This document shows, piece after piece, positions 27,425-36,253 of a stretch of DNA of 64,000 bases; position 1 is the first letter of the stretch; each line of letters starts with the position of its first letter. The translations under genes and the position numbers were made by a program. The notes under the pieces were generated by a model. That model was not told the DNA's origin. It saw only the letters and a program-made list of their open reading frames with translations, and ran no database searches. The stretch is from Pedosphaera parvula Ellin514 (GTDB lineage: Bacteria > Verrucomicrobiota > Verrucomicrobiia > Limisphaerales > Pedosphaeraceae), in the NCBI RefSeq assembly GCF_000172555.1, contig NZ_ABOX02000030.1, positions 1-64,000 on the forward strand. Reading direction: 5' to 3'.

Positions 27425-27862
27425 CTACACGCCAATATCTTCGTTCCAAAGCTCCGGACGCGCCGCGATGAAATCCCGCATCAGCTTGATGCACTCCTCG
27501 TTCTGCAAAATCTCCACCTTCACCCCTTGCGACCGCACATAAGCCTCCGGCCCTTGGAAAGTCACATTCTCACCCACGATTACATGCGGGATTTTGTAGA
27601 GCAACGCCGCCCCACTGCACATGGGGCAGGGGGACAGCGTCGAATACAACGTGCACTTCTGATAAACCGAAGCCTTCTGCCGCCCCGAATTCTCCAGACA
27701 ATTCATCTCGGCGTGGTGAATCACGCTGCCGTGCTGGACGCGCTGATTGTGGCCGCGCCCGATGATCTTGCCTTCATACACCAGCACCGAGCCAATCGGA
27801 ATCCCGCCCGCCGCCAGACCCTTTTTGGCTTCCTCAATTGCTGCCTGGAGAAATGTATCCAT
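27425..27862 (-). CDS. Cytosine/nucleoside deaminase (yeast FCY1-like)
   Basis: 145 residues with the zinc deaminase signature: H-A-E in 'VIHHAEMNCLENSGRQK' (His ligand, catalytic Glu) and P-C-x2-C in 'LSPCPMCSGAALLYKIP'. The C-terminal 'RDFIAARPELWNEDIGV' resembles the end of fungal cytosine deaminase, where 'EDIG' closes over the active site. Cytosine to uracil is therefore the likely reaction, with guanine or other bases as alternatives. It begins nine bases after the leuB stop and is probably in its operon. Confidence 0.8.
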   Translation of the reverse strand: MDTFLQAAIEEAKKGLAAGGIPIGSVLVYEGKIIGRGHNQRVQHGSVIHHAEMNCLENSGRQKASVYQKCTLYSTLSPCPMCSGAALLYKIPHVIVGENVTFQGPEAYVRSQGVKVEILQNEECIKLMRDFIAARPELWNEDIGV

Positions 27863-27871
27863 AGTTAAGTT

Positions 27872-28999
27872 TTATATCGCCGCTGCGATGGCATCGCCCA
27901 TTTCGGTCGTGCCAACCTTGCGGGCATTCGTTTCACTCGCGCTGAAAATATCACCAGTGCGCAGGCCGTCCGAAATGACCTTGCCCACCGCGTTTTCAAT
28001 CGCCAACGCCGCGTCATTCAAGTTGAAGGTGTAACGCAGCATCAACGCTGTCGACAAAATCTGCGCAATCGGATTCGCCAGATTCTTCCCGGCAATGTCC
28101 GGTGCCGTGCCACCTGCTGGCTCGTAAAAACCAAACTGCCCTGTGCTCCCTGCCGAACCCAAGCTTGCGCTCGGCAACATCCCCAGCGAACCACCCAATG
28201 CCGCCGCCTCATCGCTCAGGATGTCGCCGAACATGTTCTCGCACAACATCACATCGAACTGCGTCGGCTTCAGCACCAATTGCATCGCGCCGTTATCGAC
28301 GAACATATGTTCCAGTTGGACATCCGGATATTCCTTCGCCACCGTGGTTACCACATCTCGCCAGAGCACTCCGTTTTCCAGCACATTCGCCTTGTCGATG
28401 CTCGTTACTTTCTTGCGACGCAGCCGCGCCGTCTTGAACGCCACATGCGCAATCCGCTCAATCTCCGGCGTCGTATACACCATCGTATCGATCGCGCGCA
28501 GGATCGTCGCCTTGCTCGCCCCCGCCGAAATCTGCTCCGTCTTCTTCGGTTGCCCGAAATACATCCCGCCCGTCAACTCCCGCACCACCAAAATATCAAT
28601 GCCTGTTCCTTGACGTTCCTTCGCCAGCGGACACGCGTGCGACAATTCCTTCGGCAATTTCACTGGCCGCAAATTCGCGAACAGGCTGAATTCCTTCCGC
28701 AACCGCAGCAACGCCGCCCGCTCCGGACGTTCCTCCTTCGGAATCGTCGGATCACGATCCGGCAATCCCACCGAGCCGAACAGGATGCAATCCGATTCCT
28801 TGCACAGCTTCAACGTCGCATCCGGCAACGCCTTCCCCGCCGCATCGATGCCCGCCCAACCCACCGGCGCCTCCGTGATGTTAATCGTCAGCGCGAACTT
28901 CTTCTCCACCGCGCGCAATACCTTGATTGCTTCCCGCATCACTTCCGGCCCGATACCATCGCCCGCGAGGGCGGCAATTTTCAAAGTCTTAGAACTCAT
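27872..28999 (-). CDS. leuB: 3-isopropylmalate dehydrogenase LeuB
   Basis: About 375 residues from the ATG at 28999; an in-frame codon further upstream encodes no family sequence. It oxidatively decarboxylates 3-isopropylmalate in leucine synthesis. Motifs: 'IAALAGDGIGPEVMREAIKV', the substrate Arg cluster 'LRLRKEFSLFANLRPVK', 'VVRELTGGMYFGQPKK', the metal Asp residues in 'FDVMLCENMFGDILSDEAA', and 'GSAGSTGQFGFYEPAGGTAP' for the nucleotide. The deaminase, pseudopilin and propeller genes follow on the same strand. Confidence 0.95.
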   Translation of the reverse strand: MSSKTLKIAALAGDGIGPEVMREAIKVLRAVEKKFALTINITEAPVGWAGIDAAGKALPDATLKLCKESDCILFGSVGLPDRDPTIPKEERPERAALLRLRKEFSLFANLRPVKLPKELSHACPLAKERQGTGIDILVVRELTGGMYFGQPKKTEQISAGASKATILRAIDTMVYTTPEIERIAHVAFKTARLRRKKVTSIDKANVLENGVLWRDVVTTVAKEYPDVQLEHMFVDNGAMQLVLKPTQFDVMLCENMFGDILSDEAAALGGSLGMLPSASLGSAGSTGQFGFYEPAGGTAPDIAGKNLANPIAQILSTALMLRYTFNLNDAALAIENAVGKVISDGLRTGDIFSASETNARKVGTTEMGDAIAAAI

Positions 29000-29288
29000 A
29001 TTTGTGCGGAAGACTACGGCTCTCCCCGTTTCCCGAAAAGCAGATTTTCTCCCAGCCCCTTCGGCCCTCATTCGCAATTCGAAATTCGCCCTCCGAGATT
29101 TTCCTGACCTTCCGATACCTACCGATGGCTTCCGATACCTTCCGAACCCCCTAACACGTATCAATTTCCCAGTGCGACCAAAGACCAGCGCCTCAGAACG
29201 GTCCCCCGACCAATTCGTATCCCACCAGCTTGTAATCGCTGAGTTCATTCAAAAATCCAAAATCAAAATCCAAAAATAAAAAAGATGT

Positions 29289-29332
29289 CCCGTTAACTCA
29301 CGTTAGCTCCCGATAACTCCCGTTAACTCACG
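29289..29332. repeat. Four-unit short tandem repeat
   Basis: Four imperfect units of 10-12 bases based on CCCGTTAACTCA / CGTTAGCTC / CCGATAACTC / CCGTTAACTCA follow one another directly. It is a likely slippage-prone spot with no evident function. Confidence 0.75.
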
Positions 29333-29370
29333 GTTTGCGAATGGAACACCCTGCGCTGCCCCACCCAGAT

Positions 29371-29430
29371 GCCCTCCTCCCCACGCGAACACTTGAACGG
29401 GGAGAGGATGTCCGGAGGACCGGTGAGGGG
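29371..29430. repeat. REP-like intergenic element, copy 1
   Basis: Pattern GCCCTC-CTCCCC-(spacer)-TTGAACGGGGAGAGG-(spacer)-GGTGAGGGG can fold on itself. The same layout recurs at 33880-33917 and 54711-54760. Confidence 0.5.
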
Positions 29431-29712
29431 CTTCCTAACTTGATCACTGAGGACTTCAATCACCATGCATCCTCCAAAATAACTTTAATTGTTGTCTGCC
29501 GTTAAACTCTCCATTCAAAACTCGAAATTCTTTTGTCCCCTCCACAATAACAAAGGGGTTGGACATACGCTGTCCAGCCCCCTCAACAATCTTTCATTGT
29601 CCACCAACCACTTACAAAATGATCGCGAAAATAAGTGTTCCCTTACTCAAGAAAACTATCCCGAAAGGCCCCTGTAATCTCCAAACACAGAAGCCTCTGA
29701 TGCAGCTGGATT

Positions 29713-31293
29713 CTATTTCCTTAGTCGGAAGTACCGCTCTCCTCCCGCCGTCGGCACCGTTACCCGGATCAACCCATTATTCGTCGTGCTTGTGTAACTC
29801 AACGACGCAAACGATTGGCTCAGATTTGGCGTGGCTTCCAAAACGTAATCCCATGCCACCAGTGGCCATGACAATTGCACTGCATTTGGCCCTGGGATCA
29901 ACATCAACGCTGGCATCCCTGTCGCCAACTTTGCCACGAAGACGTCGCTCCCACCCACGCTCAACCGATTAATGGTATCAAACGAAGCACTGCCGGTGAA
30001 ACGACCGGTCAGATACAATCCGCCGATCGCATCATGCGTTATATTCCGGCCATAATCCGCGGAAATGCTTCCTGCCTGCTTCACCCAAAGCAAGTCACCC
30101 CCTCCGCTATACTTGGCTACGAAGATATCTGTCGAGGAACCACCTGCGGCACCCAGATGATTCGTGCCAAAAGTCGCCGAACCTGTAAACCATCCGGTCA
30201 CCACCGCATTTCCATCCGGATCAACTGTCAGATCATAACCCTCATCATCGCCCGTACCGCCACCCTGTCGAATCCAGAGCAGATTGCCCGATGGATCAAA
30301 CTTCGCCAGGTACATGTCCATTGAACCGCTGCTGATGAGTTGTGTTCCGGAGAAAGTCGCCGTTCCACTGAAATAGCCGGTCACAAAACTATTGCCGGAC
30401 TTATCCGTCGCCACCGCCCAGCCCCAATCACTGCCTGTTCCACCACCGCTTCGAGCCCACAACACGTTTCCTGAGCTGTCATACTTCGTCACGAACAGAT
30501 CATGACTGCCGTTGCTTACCAGCATGGTGGTCCCAAAAGTGATCGAGTCATCAAAATATCCAGTCACGAATAGATTTCCCACACCATCTCGCGCAAGGCC
30601 GTACGCTTCACTATAAAAGCCGGGATCGCCACTATGCTTGGCCCAGATGAAATTGCCCGCGCTATCGTACTTCGCGAGAAGAGTATCTCCACTACCCACC
30701 GGGTTGATAGTGTTGCTGTTGAAGGTTATAGGATGCTGAAATGCTCCAGCCAAATAAACACCCCCACTCTCATCCAATACGATCCTGCGCGCGAATTCAT
30801 ACCCAGTCCCACTTGCCTGCCTGGCCCAGAGAACATTTCCCGCGCCGTCATACTTAGCCAGGAACAAATTCTGAGTGCCCAAACTGGTCAAAGTATTTGT
30901 TCCGAAAGTGGCTGTTCCCCCAAATCGTCCTGCCACATATACATTGTTGCCGGTGCCATCCGCCGCCACGGCATAAGCCGCGTCCGTTGATGCTCCGCCT
31001 GCCTGTCTGGCCCAAAGAGCATTTCCAGCATTATCAAACTTGGCCACGCAAACATCCAAACCGCCCTGCGTGTTCAGGTTGGTCCCCGCCAGTGTCATGC
31101 TACCGCTAAAATAACCGGCTACATAAATGTTTCCTGCCTTGTCCACATCCAAACCAAATGCATCGTCATCAGTTGCAGCTCCGAAACTTTTCGCCCAGTC
31201 AAAGCCTGGATTGATCTGCGCCGATGCGAGCGATGCCGCCGCCATCAGGGCACAACCTGCCCATGCCGACATCTTGATTGTAAATTTCCTCAT
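29713..31293 (-). CDS. Secreted SBBP-type beta-propeller protein
   Basis: 526 residues. A signal peptide ('AGCALMAAASLASAQ') precedes about eight repeats of roughly 50 residues, each like 'DKAGNIYVAGYFSGSMTLAG' followed by 'VAKFDNAGNALWARQAGG'. This is the SBBP (seven-bladed beta-propeller) repeat. The last 65 residues are the verrucomicrobial C-terminal beta domain ('VQLSWPLVAWDYVLEATPNL', ending E-R-Y-F-R-L-R-K). The role is probably binding or display outside the inner membrane. It lies 180 bases downstream of the second tailed sigma factor gene, on the same strand. Confidence 0.8.
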   Translation of the reverse strand: MRKFTIKMSAWAGCALMAAASLASAQINPGFDWAKSFGAATDDDAFGLDVDKAGNIYVAGYFSGSMTLAGTNLNTQGGLDVCVAKFDNAGNALWARQAGGASTDAAYAVAADGTGNNVYVAGRFGGTATFGTNTLTSLGTQNLFLAKYDGAGNVLWARQASGTGYEFARRIVLDESGGVYLAGAFQHPITFNSNTINPVGSGDTLLAKYDSAGNFIWAKHSGDPGFYSEAYGLARDGVGNLFVTGYFDDSITFGTTMLVSNGSHDLFVTKYDSSGNVLWARSGGGTGSDWGWAVATDKSGNSFVTGYFSGTATFSGTQLISSGSMDMYLAKFDPSGNLLWIRQGGGTGDDEGYDLTVDPDGNAVVTGWFTGSATFGTNHLGAAGGSSTDIFVAKYSGGGDLLWVKQAGSISADYGRNITHDAIGGLYLTGRFTGSASFDTINRLSVGGSDVFVAKLATGMPALMLIPGPNAVQLSWPLVAWDYVLEATPNLSQSFASLSYTSTTNNGLIRVTVPTAGGERYFRLRK

Positions 31294-31473
31294 ACCTCTT
31301 TGTTGGTTGAATGTTCGCTTTGAAACTCCGCCATCCCCACAGACAATGGAACTTCAAGGCCCGCTATTCATACGCCTCTTCCTCCCCGCCTACAATTAAA
31401 AATACTTCATCCTTCGAAGCACCGAGCCTCGGCAAAATTCAAAATTCAAAATCCGCAATTTCCTCGCGCACGC

Positions 31474-33099
31474 CTACTGCAACTTTTTAACAACCGTCTG
31501 TAGTCGTGTTCCAGGCGGCATCGGCCACGCTTTATAAATTTCCTGAGGCGTCAATTCTTGGAACTTCGCATTATCCGGCATTCGATCTGGATTGGGCCGC
31601 AACCGCGCATCAAAATCCAAAACACCTGTGACACTGCCGGCCAATACCTGCTGTGTCTCCGGCGGCAGGACATCACTCAACTGCTGCAGTGTTCTCTGAT
31701 CAAGAGCCTTCCACCGCTCGCGAGTTTGCGCCACTTTCTCCGGGTCTGCGGTCTGCGCGGGCTGCGTGTCTCCCATCAACCCGTCATCGTACGCTCTTAT
31801 CCAACTCAGCCCTTTGAAACGTTCTTCATCCCGCGCCTGCTCCAAAATTTGACGCATCCGCCAAATGGTATCCTTGTCCTTGATATCCAGCAGTGATGCG
31901 AGATAACTCGACTGGAAATGCGCGAACTGATCCGGCTCTGCAACGCTTTTGCCCAGGTAAGGCCATGCTTTCGCGAGATGATATTCCTCTGCAGGACTGA
32001 TTTTTCCCGAAACAAGTTTCTTGACGAGTTGGCTATAAGCCCAGGCATCTGGTGCCGGGTTCGGACTTCGGATCGGCGGCATTTGATCAGGCAACAAACC
32101 ATAAGTGTTCTTCGTATTGGCAACCCGGTTCGACAACGAACCGACACTCGCCTGCAACCGCGTCACTTCTCCCCTTAACCTCAACAACTCACGATGCTCC
32201 CCCCGCAGCCGCTCCAGCTCGGCCATGTCTGGACTCACATTCGTGGACACCTTCAGCTTTTGCTCCGCCAGACTTGCCAGCTTTCGATTCTCCTGTTGCA
32301 TGGCGGCATTTTCCGTCGACAAACGCGCCAACGACCGCTGTTGCCCCACGAAACCGGCAACCAACCCCACCCCCACCAAGGCGCTCACGCCAAGTTTAAC
32401 TTTGCTCACGCTCATAATTTTAGAAATGATTGTTCCCATCCCCGTTTGATTCGCCATAAGGGCAGACGACGACTCAATAACCGCCTTCGCCAACCCAGCC
32501 GGCACCGCACTCGTGCTTTGACTGGCCAATCCCGCTGCCAGAGCCGTGCCGGTGAGGACAATTCCCCGGCCGGTCAGCAGATTCCTCAATTTCTCCAGCG
32601 CACGTTCCACCCGCATCCGCGCTGCGTTCTCACTGACTCCAAGACTGGTTCCCACCTCGGCAAAAGGTCTGTCTTCGAAATAGCGTAACAATATGGCTTC
32701 GCGATCTCCCTCTTTGAGTTGGTGCATCAGTTCATCCAACACCCGGCTCGTCGCCGACCAATCCACCTCCGACTCGGATTTTGATAACTCTTGCATCCTA
32801 TGGGCCTCCTGTTCGCGTTCCCGCCTTCGTGATTCGCCCCGCACTGCTTTTGCCGCCGCATAATGCGTGCTCGTATAAAGCCAGCCTGTGATGGAAACCC
32901 GATTCTTCAGCCCCGAAGCCTTGCGTGCCAGGTCAATAAACACCGATTGCGTAACATCCTGGGCCAGGCCGGAATCCCCATTAAGCTGTCTCAACGCAGT
33001 CGAATAAACCAACGGGATATGCCGCCGCACCAGCTCGGCAAACGCCTCACTGGAATTTTCATCGGCAAACCGCCGCAACATTTCACAATCGGATGTCAT
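31474..33099 (-). CDS. Second ECF-type sigma factor with membrane/coiled-coil tail
   Basis: 541 residues with the same plan as the protein at 3849: region 2 (about 20-85, 'YSTALRQLNGDSGLAQDVTQ'), region 4 (about 120-172, 'KEGDREAILLRYFEDRPFAE', 'SENAARMRVERALEKL'), an Ala-rich segment, a membrane helix (about 234-252, 'LGVSALVGVGLVAGFVGQQ'), then a long coiled coil (255-328) and a 210-residue outer domain with no similarity I can see to the tail of the first factor. Tail diversity on a conserved sigma core suggests that each responds to its own signal. The secreted propeller gene downstream is a possible target. Confidence 0.82.
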   Translation of the reverse strand: MTSDCEMLRRFADENSSEAFAELVRRHIPLVYSTALRQLNGDSGLAQDVTQSVFIDLARKASGLKNRVSITGWLYTSTHYAAAKAVRGESRRREREQEAHRMQELSKSESEVDWSATSRVLDELMHQLKEGDREAILLRYFEDRPFAEVGTSLGVSENAARMRVERALEKLRNLLTGRGIVLTGTALAAGLASQSTSAVPAGLAKAVIESSSALMANQTGMGTIISKIMSVSKVKLGVSALVGVGLVAGFVGQQRSLARLSTENAAMQQENRKLASLAEQKLKVSTNVSPDMAELERLRGEHRELLRLRGEVTRLQASVGSLSNRVANTKNTYGLLPDQMPPIRSPNPAPDAWAYSQLVKKLVSGKISPAEEYHLAKAWPYLGKSVAEPDQFAHFQSSYLASLLDIKDKDTIWRMRQILEQARDEERFKGLSWIRAYDDGLMGDTQPAQTADPEKVAQTRERWKALDQRTLQQLSDVLPPETQQVLAGSVTGVLDFDARLRPNPDRMPDNAKFQELTPQEIYKAWPMPPGTRLQTVVKKLQ

Positions 33100-33382
33100 G
33101 TTCTAGTGATTAACACCCGCAAAAAAGAAAAGCGCACAAAAAATCTGCTTTCCCAAAATTCGCGTAAGCGCCCCACGACCTTACGTTGTCCACCGTTTAC
33201 GGTGCCTATGCTCCAATCTCTCCCTCAACCCATCCGCGCATGCGCCCCATGCTGCTGATCCCACCGTCAGGCATCAATCATTGCGTTGGTAGGGCTGTGC
33301 TGCGCCGCAGCCCTGATCTCTCTCGCGATCCAATCCAATTCATCGTGCCAACCGCGTAGGCGGTCAGCGACTCCCGATCATG

Positions 33383-33440
33383 CGCGAGCAATCAATTAAA
33401 TGGTGGAATGAGACTCAGTCGAATTCTAACCCCGTCGGTG
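33383..33440. repeat. 58-base dispersed repeat, family A copy 1
   Basis: GCGAGCAATCAA-TTAAATGGTGGAATGAGAC-TCAGTCGAATTCTAACC-CCGTCGG is repeated almost base for base at 35512-35568 in the same orientation. Such high identity in non-coding DNA shows recent copying or selection. Confidence 0.85.
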
Positions 33441-33507
33441 ATCCGGCCAATTTCCATCGAGCCTACACGCGCACGCGGCCCACGATCCAAAAGTTCACAG
33501 CATCCAT

Positions 33508-33555
33508 CGTTCATTGGGTAGCATCGCCGCGTGAGCGGGATCTAATTTTTCTTTT
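33508..33555. repeat. Family C repeat, inverted copy
   Basis: Reverse complement of the block at 2690-2740: CGTTCA, GTAGCATCGCCGC, GTGAGCGGGATCTAATTTTT. Mismatches are few in the core. Confidence 0.65.
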
Positions 33556-33879
33556 AACTCCAATTCGCGCACGCGGTTCACAACTCAACCGAACCCACAC
33601 CCATCCTGGTTGGGAGTCCCGCATTCATGCGGTGCAATTTGCATTCAATTGCTCTCACTCCACAAATGGGGACCGCGCAATAATCCCAAGCACCTCCAAC
33701 CACTTCAGCCGTACGATTCCCTCCTCGGGAGGGAACACAAGGGAGGGGGACCGAGATGCAAACCAACCAACGATTCGACGCGGCAAGCCCCACCACATCC
33801 CACCACCCCCCGCGCGCAACTCACCCAGGACAGCAACCGTGCCGCAATTCCAAATCAATCAAACCATGCCAGACGGTTC

Positions 33880-33917
33880 ACCCTCGCCCCTTGAAATGGG
33901 AGAGGGCAGGGTGAGGG
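33880..33917. repeat. REP-like hairpin element, copy 2
   Basis: ACCCTCGCCCCTTGAAATGG followed by GAGAGGGCAGGGTGAGGG can form a two-part stem. The pattern matches 29371-29430 and 54711-54760. Confidence 0.6.
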
Positions 33918-34093
33918 AAGATGCGCCTGGGCTTTCCACTACTCCGGGGCCACCCGCGATCGGTGCAATTTACTTCGTCCAATTGCCTTTGTGCCTTTTT
34001 GCGCCTCTTCGTGGCATCAGCCCAACTCGAAACTAGCACTTAAAAATGACGCTTGTAATTCCTCACCCGCCTTGCTTTTCTCATGGGCAGAAA

Positions 34094-35299
34094 ATGGAGA
34101 TGAAAAAAATCCTTATCATTTTTCTGTTGGTGATCTTCACCACCCTGCCCGGCATGGAATGCCGGTTATCAGCCCAAACCACACCTACACTAACTGGTTT
34201 CATTCCGGTTGTCCCCGCTTCTGCGGTGGCCATTTCAGGCAACTACGCTTTTCTGGCCAATAACACCAACGGCCTTTTTATATATTCCATTTCCAACAAA
34301 GCCGCCCCCGTTCTTATCAGTCACACCAACAACGCGCGTCCCGCTACTCTGGACGCCGCGCATGATGTTGCTGTCGCCGGGAACTTTGCCTTCCTTGCCA
34401 ACGGCACGGATGGCATGCGGATATACAATATTTCCAATCCAACAAACCCCATCAACGTCGGTCATACCATCACCAACTACGGTGGCGCGGCCAATGGCAT
34501 AGCCGTTTCCGGCAACTATGCCTATCTTGCCAATGATAGCGACGGCCTGCGAATCTTTGATGTATCGAACCCCACCAATCCCATCAGTGTCGGTCATATC
34601 TTCGATGGCCAGGCAAATGGCTTGGCGATGAAGGTCGCAGTCTCGGGTAATTTCGCCTATGTCGCCAAGTCAAAGGACGGTTTGTTCGTTTATAACATTG
34701 CCAACCCGGCCAACCCGGTCGGAATCTCAAATCATAAGGTGGGCCCCGGTGCCTTCGGCGCCGCTGTTTCCGGCAACCATGTCTGCACCGCTAATGTCAC
34801 CGGGGGCTTGTGCACTTATGACATCTCCAATCCAACAAACCTGACTTTTCTCAGCTGTACCGCTACGAATACCACCGCGTATGCGTATTCCGTGGCCATG
34901 GCGGGCAATAATGTTTATCTGGGCGACACCTTGGGTGGATTGCGCGTTTACGACATTTCGAATCCATCAAACCCTGTCATTGTTGGTACCTATAGCAATG
35001 GGGGAAGTGCCGCTGCCTACGGTATCGCTGTCTCTGATAACTATGCCTATGCCGCGTGTTGGACCTCAGGGACGTACATTTACTCTCTCGATCTCAAACT
35101 GACCACAATGAGCACCGCCACCAACACCTTTGTGTTCACCTGGCCCACCAACTCCGCCAGCGTCGTTTTGCAACAAAGCGGCAACCTTGCCAGCCCCGCC
35201 TGGGTGAACGTGACGAATATTCCCGTATTAATCGGACCACAGAAACGCGTAATACTACCCAAACCAACCACCAACGTTTTCTACCGTCTGAAACTCTGA
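34094..35299 (+). CDS. Secreted LVIVD-repeat beta-propeller protein
   Basis: About 401 residues from the ATG at 34094 (34100 also possible). A signal peptide ('MKKILIIFLLVIFTTLPGME') is followed by seven LVIVD-like repeats, each with 'VAVSGNYAYLAND'-type and 'GLRIFDVSNPTNPISVGH'-type strands. The C terminus carries a short beta domain ending 'NVFYRLKL', as in other secreted proteins of this window. LVIVD propellers are cell-surface domains of unknown ligand. Repeat-rich DNA flanks it on both sides. Confidence 0.82.
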   Translation: MEMKKILIIFLLVIFTTLPGMECRLSAQTTPTLTGFIPVVPASAVAISGNYAFLANNTNGLFIYSISNKAAPVLISHTNNARPATLDAAHDVAVAGNFAFLANGTDGMRIYNISNPTNPINVGHTITNYGGAANGIAVSGNYAYLANDSDGLRIFDVSNPTNPISVGHIFDGQANGLAMKVAVSGNFAYVAKSKDGLFVYNIANPANPVGISNHKVGPGAFGAAVSGNHVCTANVTGGLCTYDISNPTNLTFLSCTATNTTAYAYSVAMAGNNVYLGDTLGGLRVYDISNPSNPVIVGTYSNGGSAAAYGIAVSDNYAYAACWTSGTYIYSLDLKLTTMSTATNTFVFTWPTNSASVVLQQSGNLASPAWVNVTNIPVLIGPQKRVILPKPTTNVFYRLKL

Positions 35300-35855
35300 T
35301 CGGCTCTCAACCACCAAACCGATCCGGTCCCGCATCGACGATTCTGACCAGCCCATCGAGCTTATCCGCGGACGCGGTGGGCGATGCAGCCCTCGCGCCA
35401 GCAATCAATTATTGGGGTAGGGAAAAGCTGCCGCTTTCTCCGTGACATTGCCAGGGATGATAGACTTTTCCTTGCCTCCATCGCGTAAGCGAACTGCGAC
35501 TCCACCAACTCGCGAGCAATCAATAAAATGGTGGAATGAGACTCAGTCGAATTCTAATCCCGTCGGCGACTCTACAGAGCCCATCAAGCCAATCCGCGTA
35601 CGCGACTCACGACTTAATCCCACCACCAGGCACGTTTTAAAAGGTAAGGACGCGTTGCCGCGCGTTCCCTGACAAAGCCATGGAGGCTATACCACCATAT
35701 GCTTCAACTCGCGTACGCGACCCACATCTCAGCCAACACCACTCTCCCCTTTGTGCTTTTTGCGCCTTTTTGTGGCCCCAATCCGTGTTGAATCCGTGTT
35801 CCCTCTGTGGCTAAACTCCTCCCAATAGATCACCCATCACTTGCCACACTTCACC
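35300..35855. other. Gene-free stretch with family A repeat and CGCGTACGCG palindromes
   Basis: About 550 bases. It contains the second family A copy (35512-35568) and exact CGCGTACGCG palindromes at 35595-35604 and 35710-35719, plus related CGCGGACGCG (near 35365) and CGCGTAAGCG (near 35490). No gene is visible. Confidence 0.6.
35512..35568. repeat. Family A repeat, copy 2
   Basis: Near-identical to 33383-33440: the two differ by one or two bases in the first third and one (C to T) in the TTCTAA-CCCGTCGG part. Confidence 0.85.
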
Positions 35856-36245
35856 ATGCCTCCTCCTACTGACTTCTGGCGCGCCTGGCAATCCTCCCCC
35901 GAAATTCGCACCCACGCCGAATCCTGGCTCACCCGCAACCCCGTCGACTGGACCGACGACGACAGTCGCCTCTCCACCCTCATCCACGAAAACCCCGACC
36001 TCGCCCTGTCCATCCTCTTCGCCATCATGCAACTCACCGACGACCCAAAACTTCTCGGCCCACTCGGCGCCGGCCCCATGGAAGACTTCCTCGGCCTCCA
36101 CGGCCAAACCTACATCGACACCATCCACACCCTTGCCCTGCGTGAACGCCGCCTCCGCGAAGTCCTCAACCACGTCTGGCAAGGCTCCATGCCCAAATCC
36201 GTCTGGCACCGCATCGAAATCCTCAAACAAAGCCGCTTCACCTAA
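35856..36245 (+). CDS. DUF6869-like small protein
   Basis: About 129 residues, acidic and Trp-rich, cytoplasmic (no signal or membrane segment). 'TDFWRAWQSSPEIRTHAESW' opens it and 'PDLALSILFAIMQLTDDPKL' with 'LGAGPMEDFLGLHGQTYID' form the conserved centre; these fit the DUF6869 family, often found near toxin or immunity genes but without a proven role. Codon use is strongly C-ending, which gives long open frames on the other strand that should be ignored. Confidence 0.7.
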   Translation: MPPPTDFWRAWQSSPEIRTHAESWLTRNPVDWTDDDSRLSTLIHENPDLALSILFAIMQLTDDPKLLGPLGAGPMEDFLGLHGQTYIDTIHTLALRERRLREVLNHVWQGSMPKSVWHRIEILKQSRFT

Positions 36246-36253
36246 CCCGTAGC

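Larger units (their letters stand above)
29000..29712. other. Gene-free stretch with short tandem and REP-like repeats
   Basis: About 700 bases upstream of leuB. It contains three short tandem units around 29110-29146 (TTCCGATACC-type), a ten-base tandem array at 29289-29332, and a REP-like block at 29371-29430 related to copies at 33880 and 54711. Open frames here look non-coding. Confidence 0.6.
33100..34093. other. Large gene-free stretch packed with dispersed repeats
   Basis: Nearly 1 kb between divergent genes. It holds a 58-base repeat (33383-33440), a family C copy in reverse (33508-33555), two CGCGCACGCG palindromes (33468-33477, 33566-33575) and a REP-like hairpin (33880-33917). A frame of 218 codons crosses the stretch but is Pro/His/Arg-rich nonsense that translates these repeats. 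Confidence 0.6.

Noticed and set aside
29289-29332. Tandem units as a possible CRISPR remnant
   Set aside because: The units are 10-12 bases with no spacers, so this is a simple tandem repeat.
33380-34036. Open frame of 218 codons on the plus strand
   Set aside because: It translates dispersed repeats into Pro/His/Arg-rich sequence, and its first 20 residues recur at 35500 only because the DNA repeat does.
35811-36230. Minus-strand frame of 139 codons opposite the DUF6869 gene
   Set aside because: The Val/Gly/Glu-rich product is the shadow of strong C-ending codon use in the plus-strand gene.
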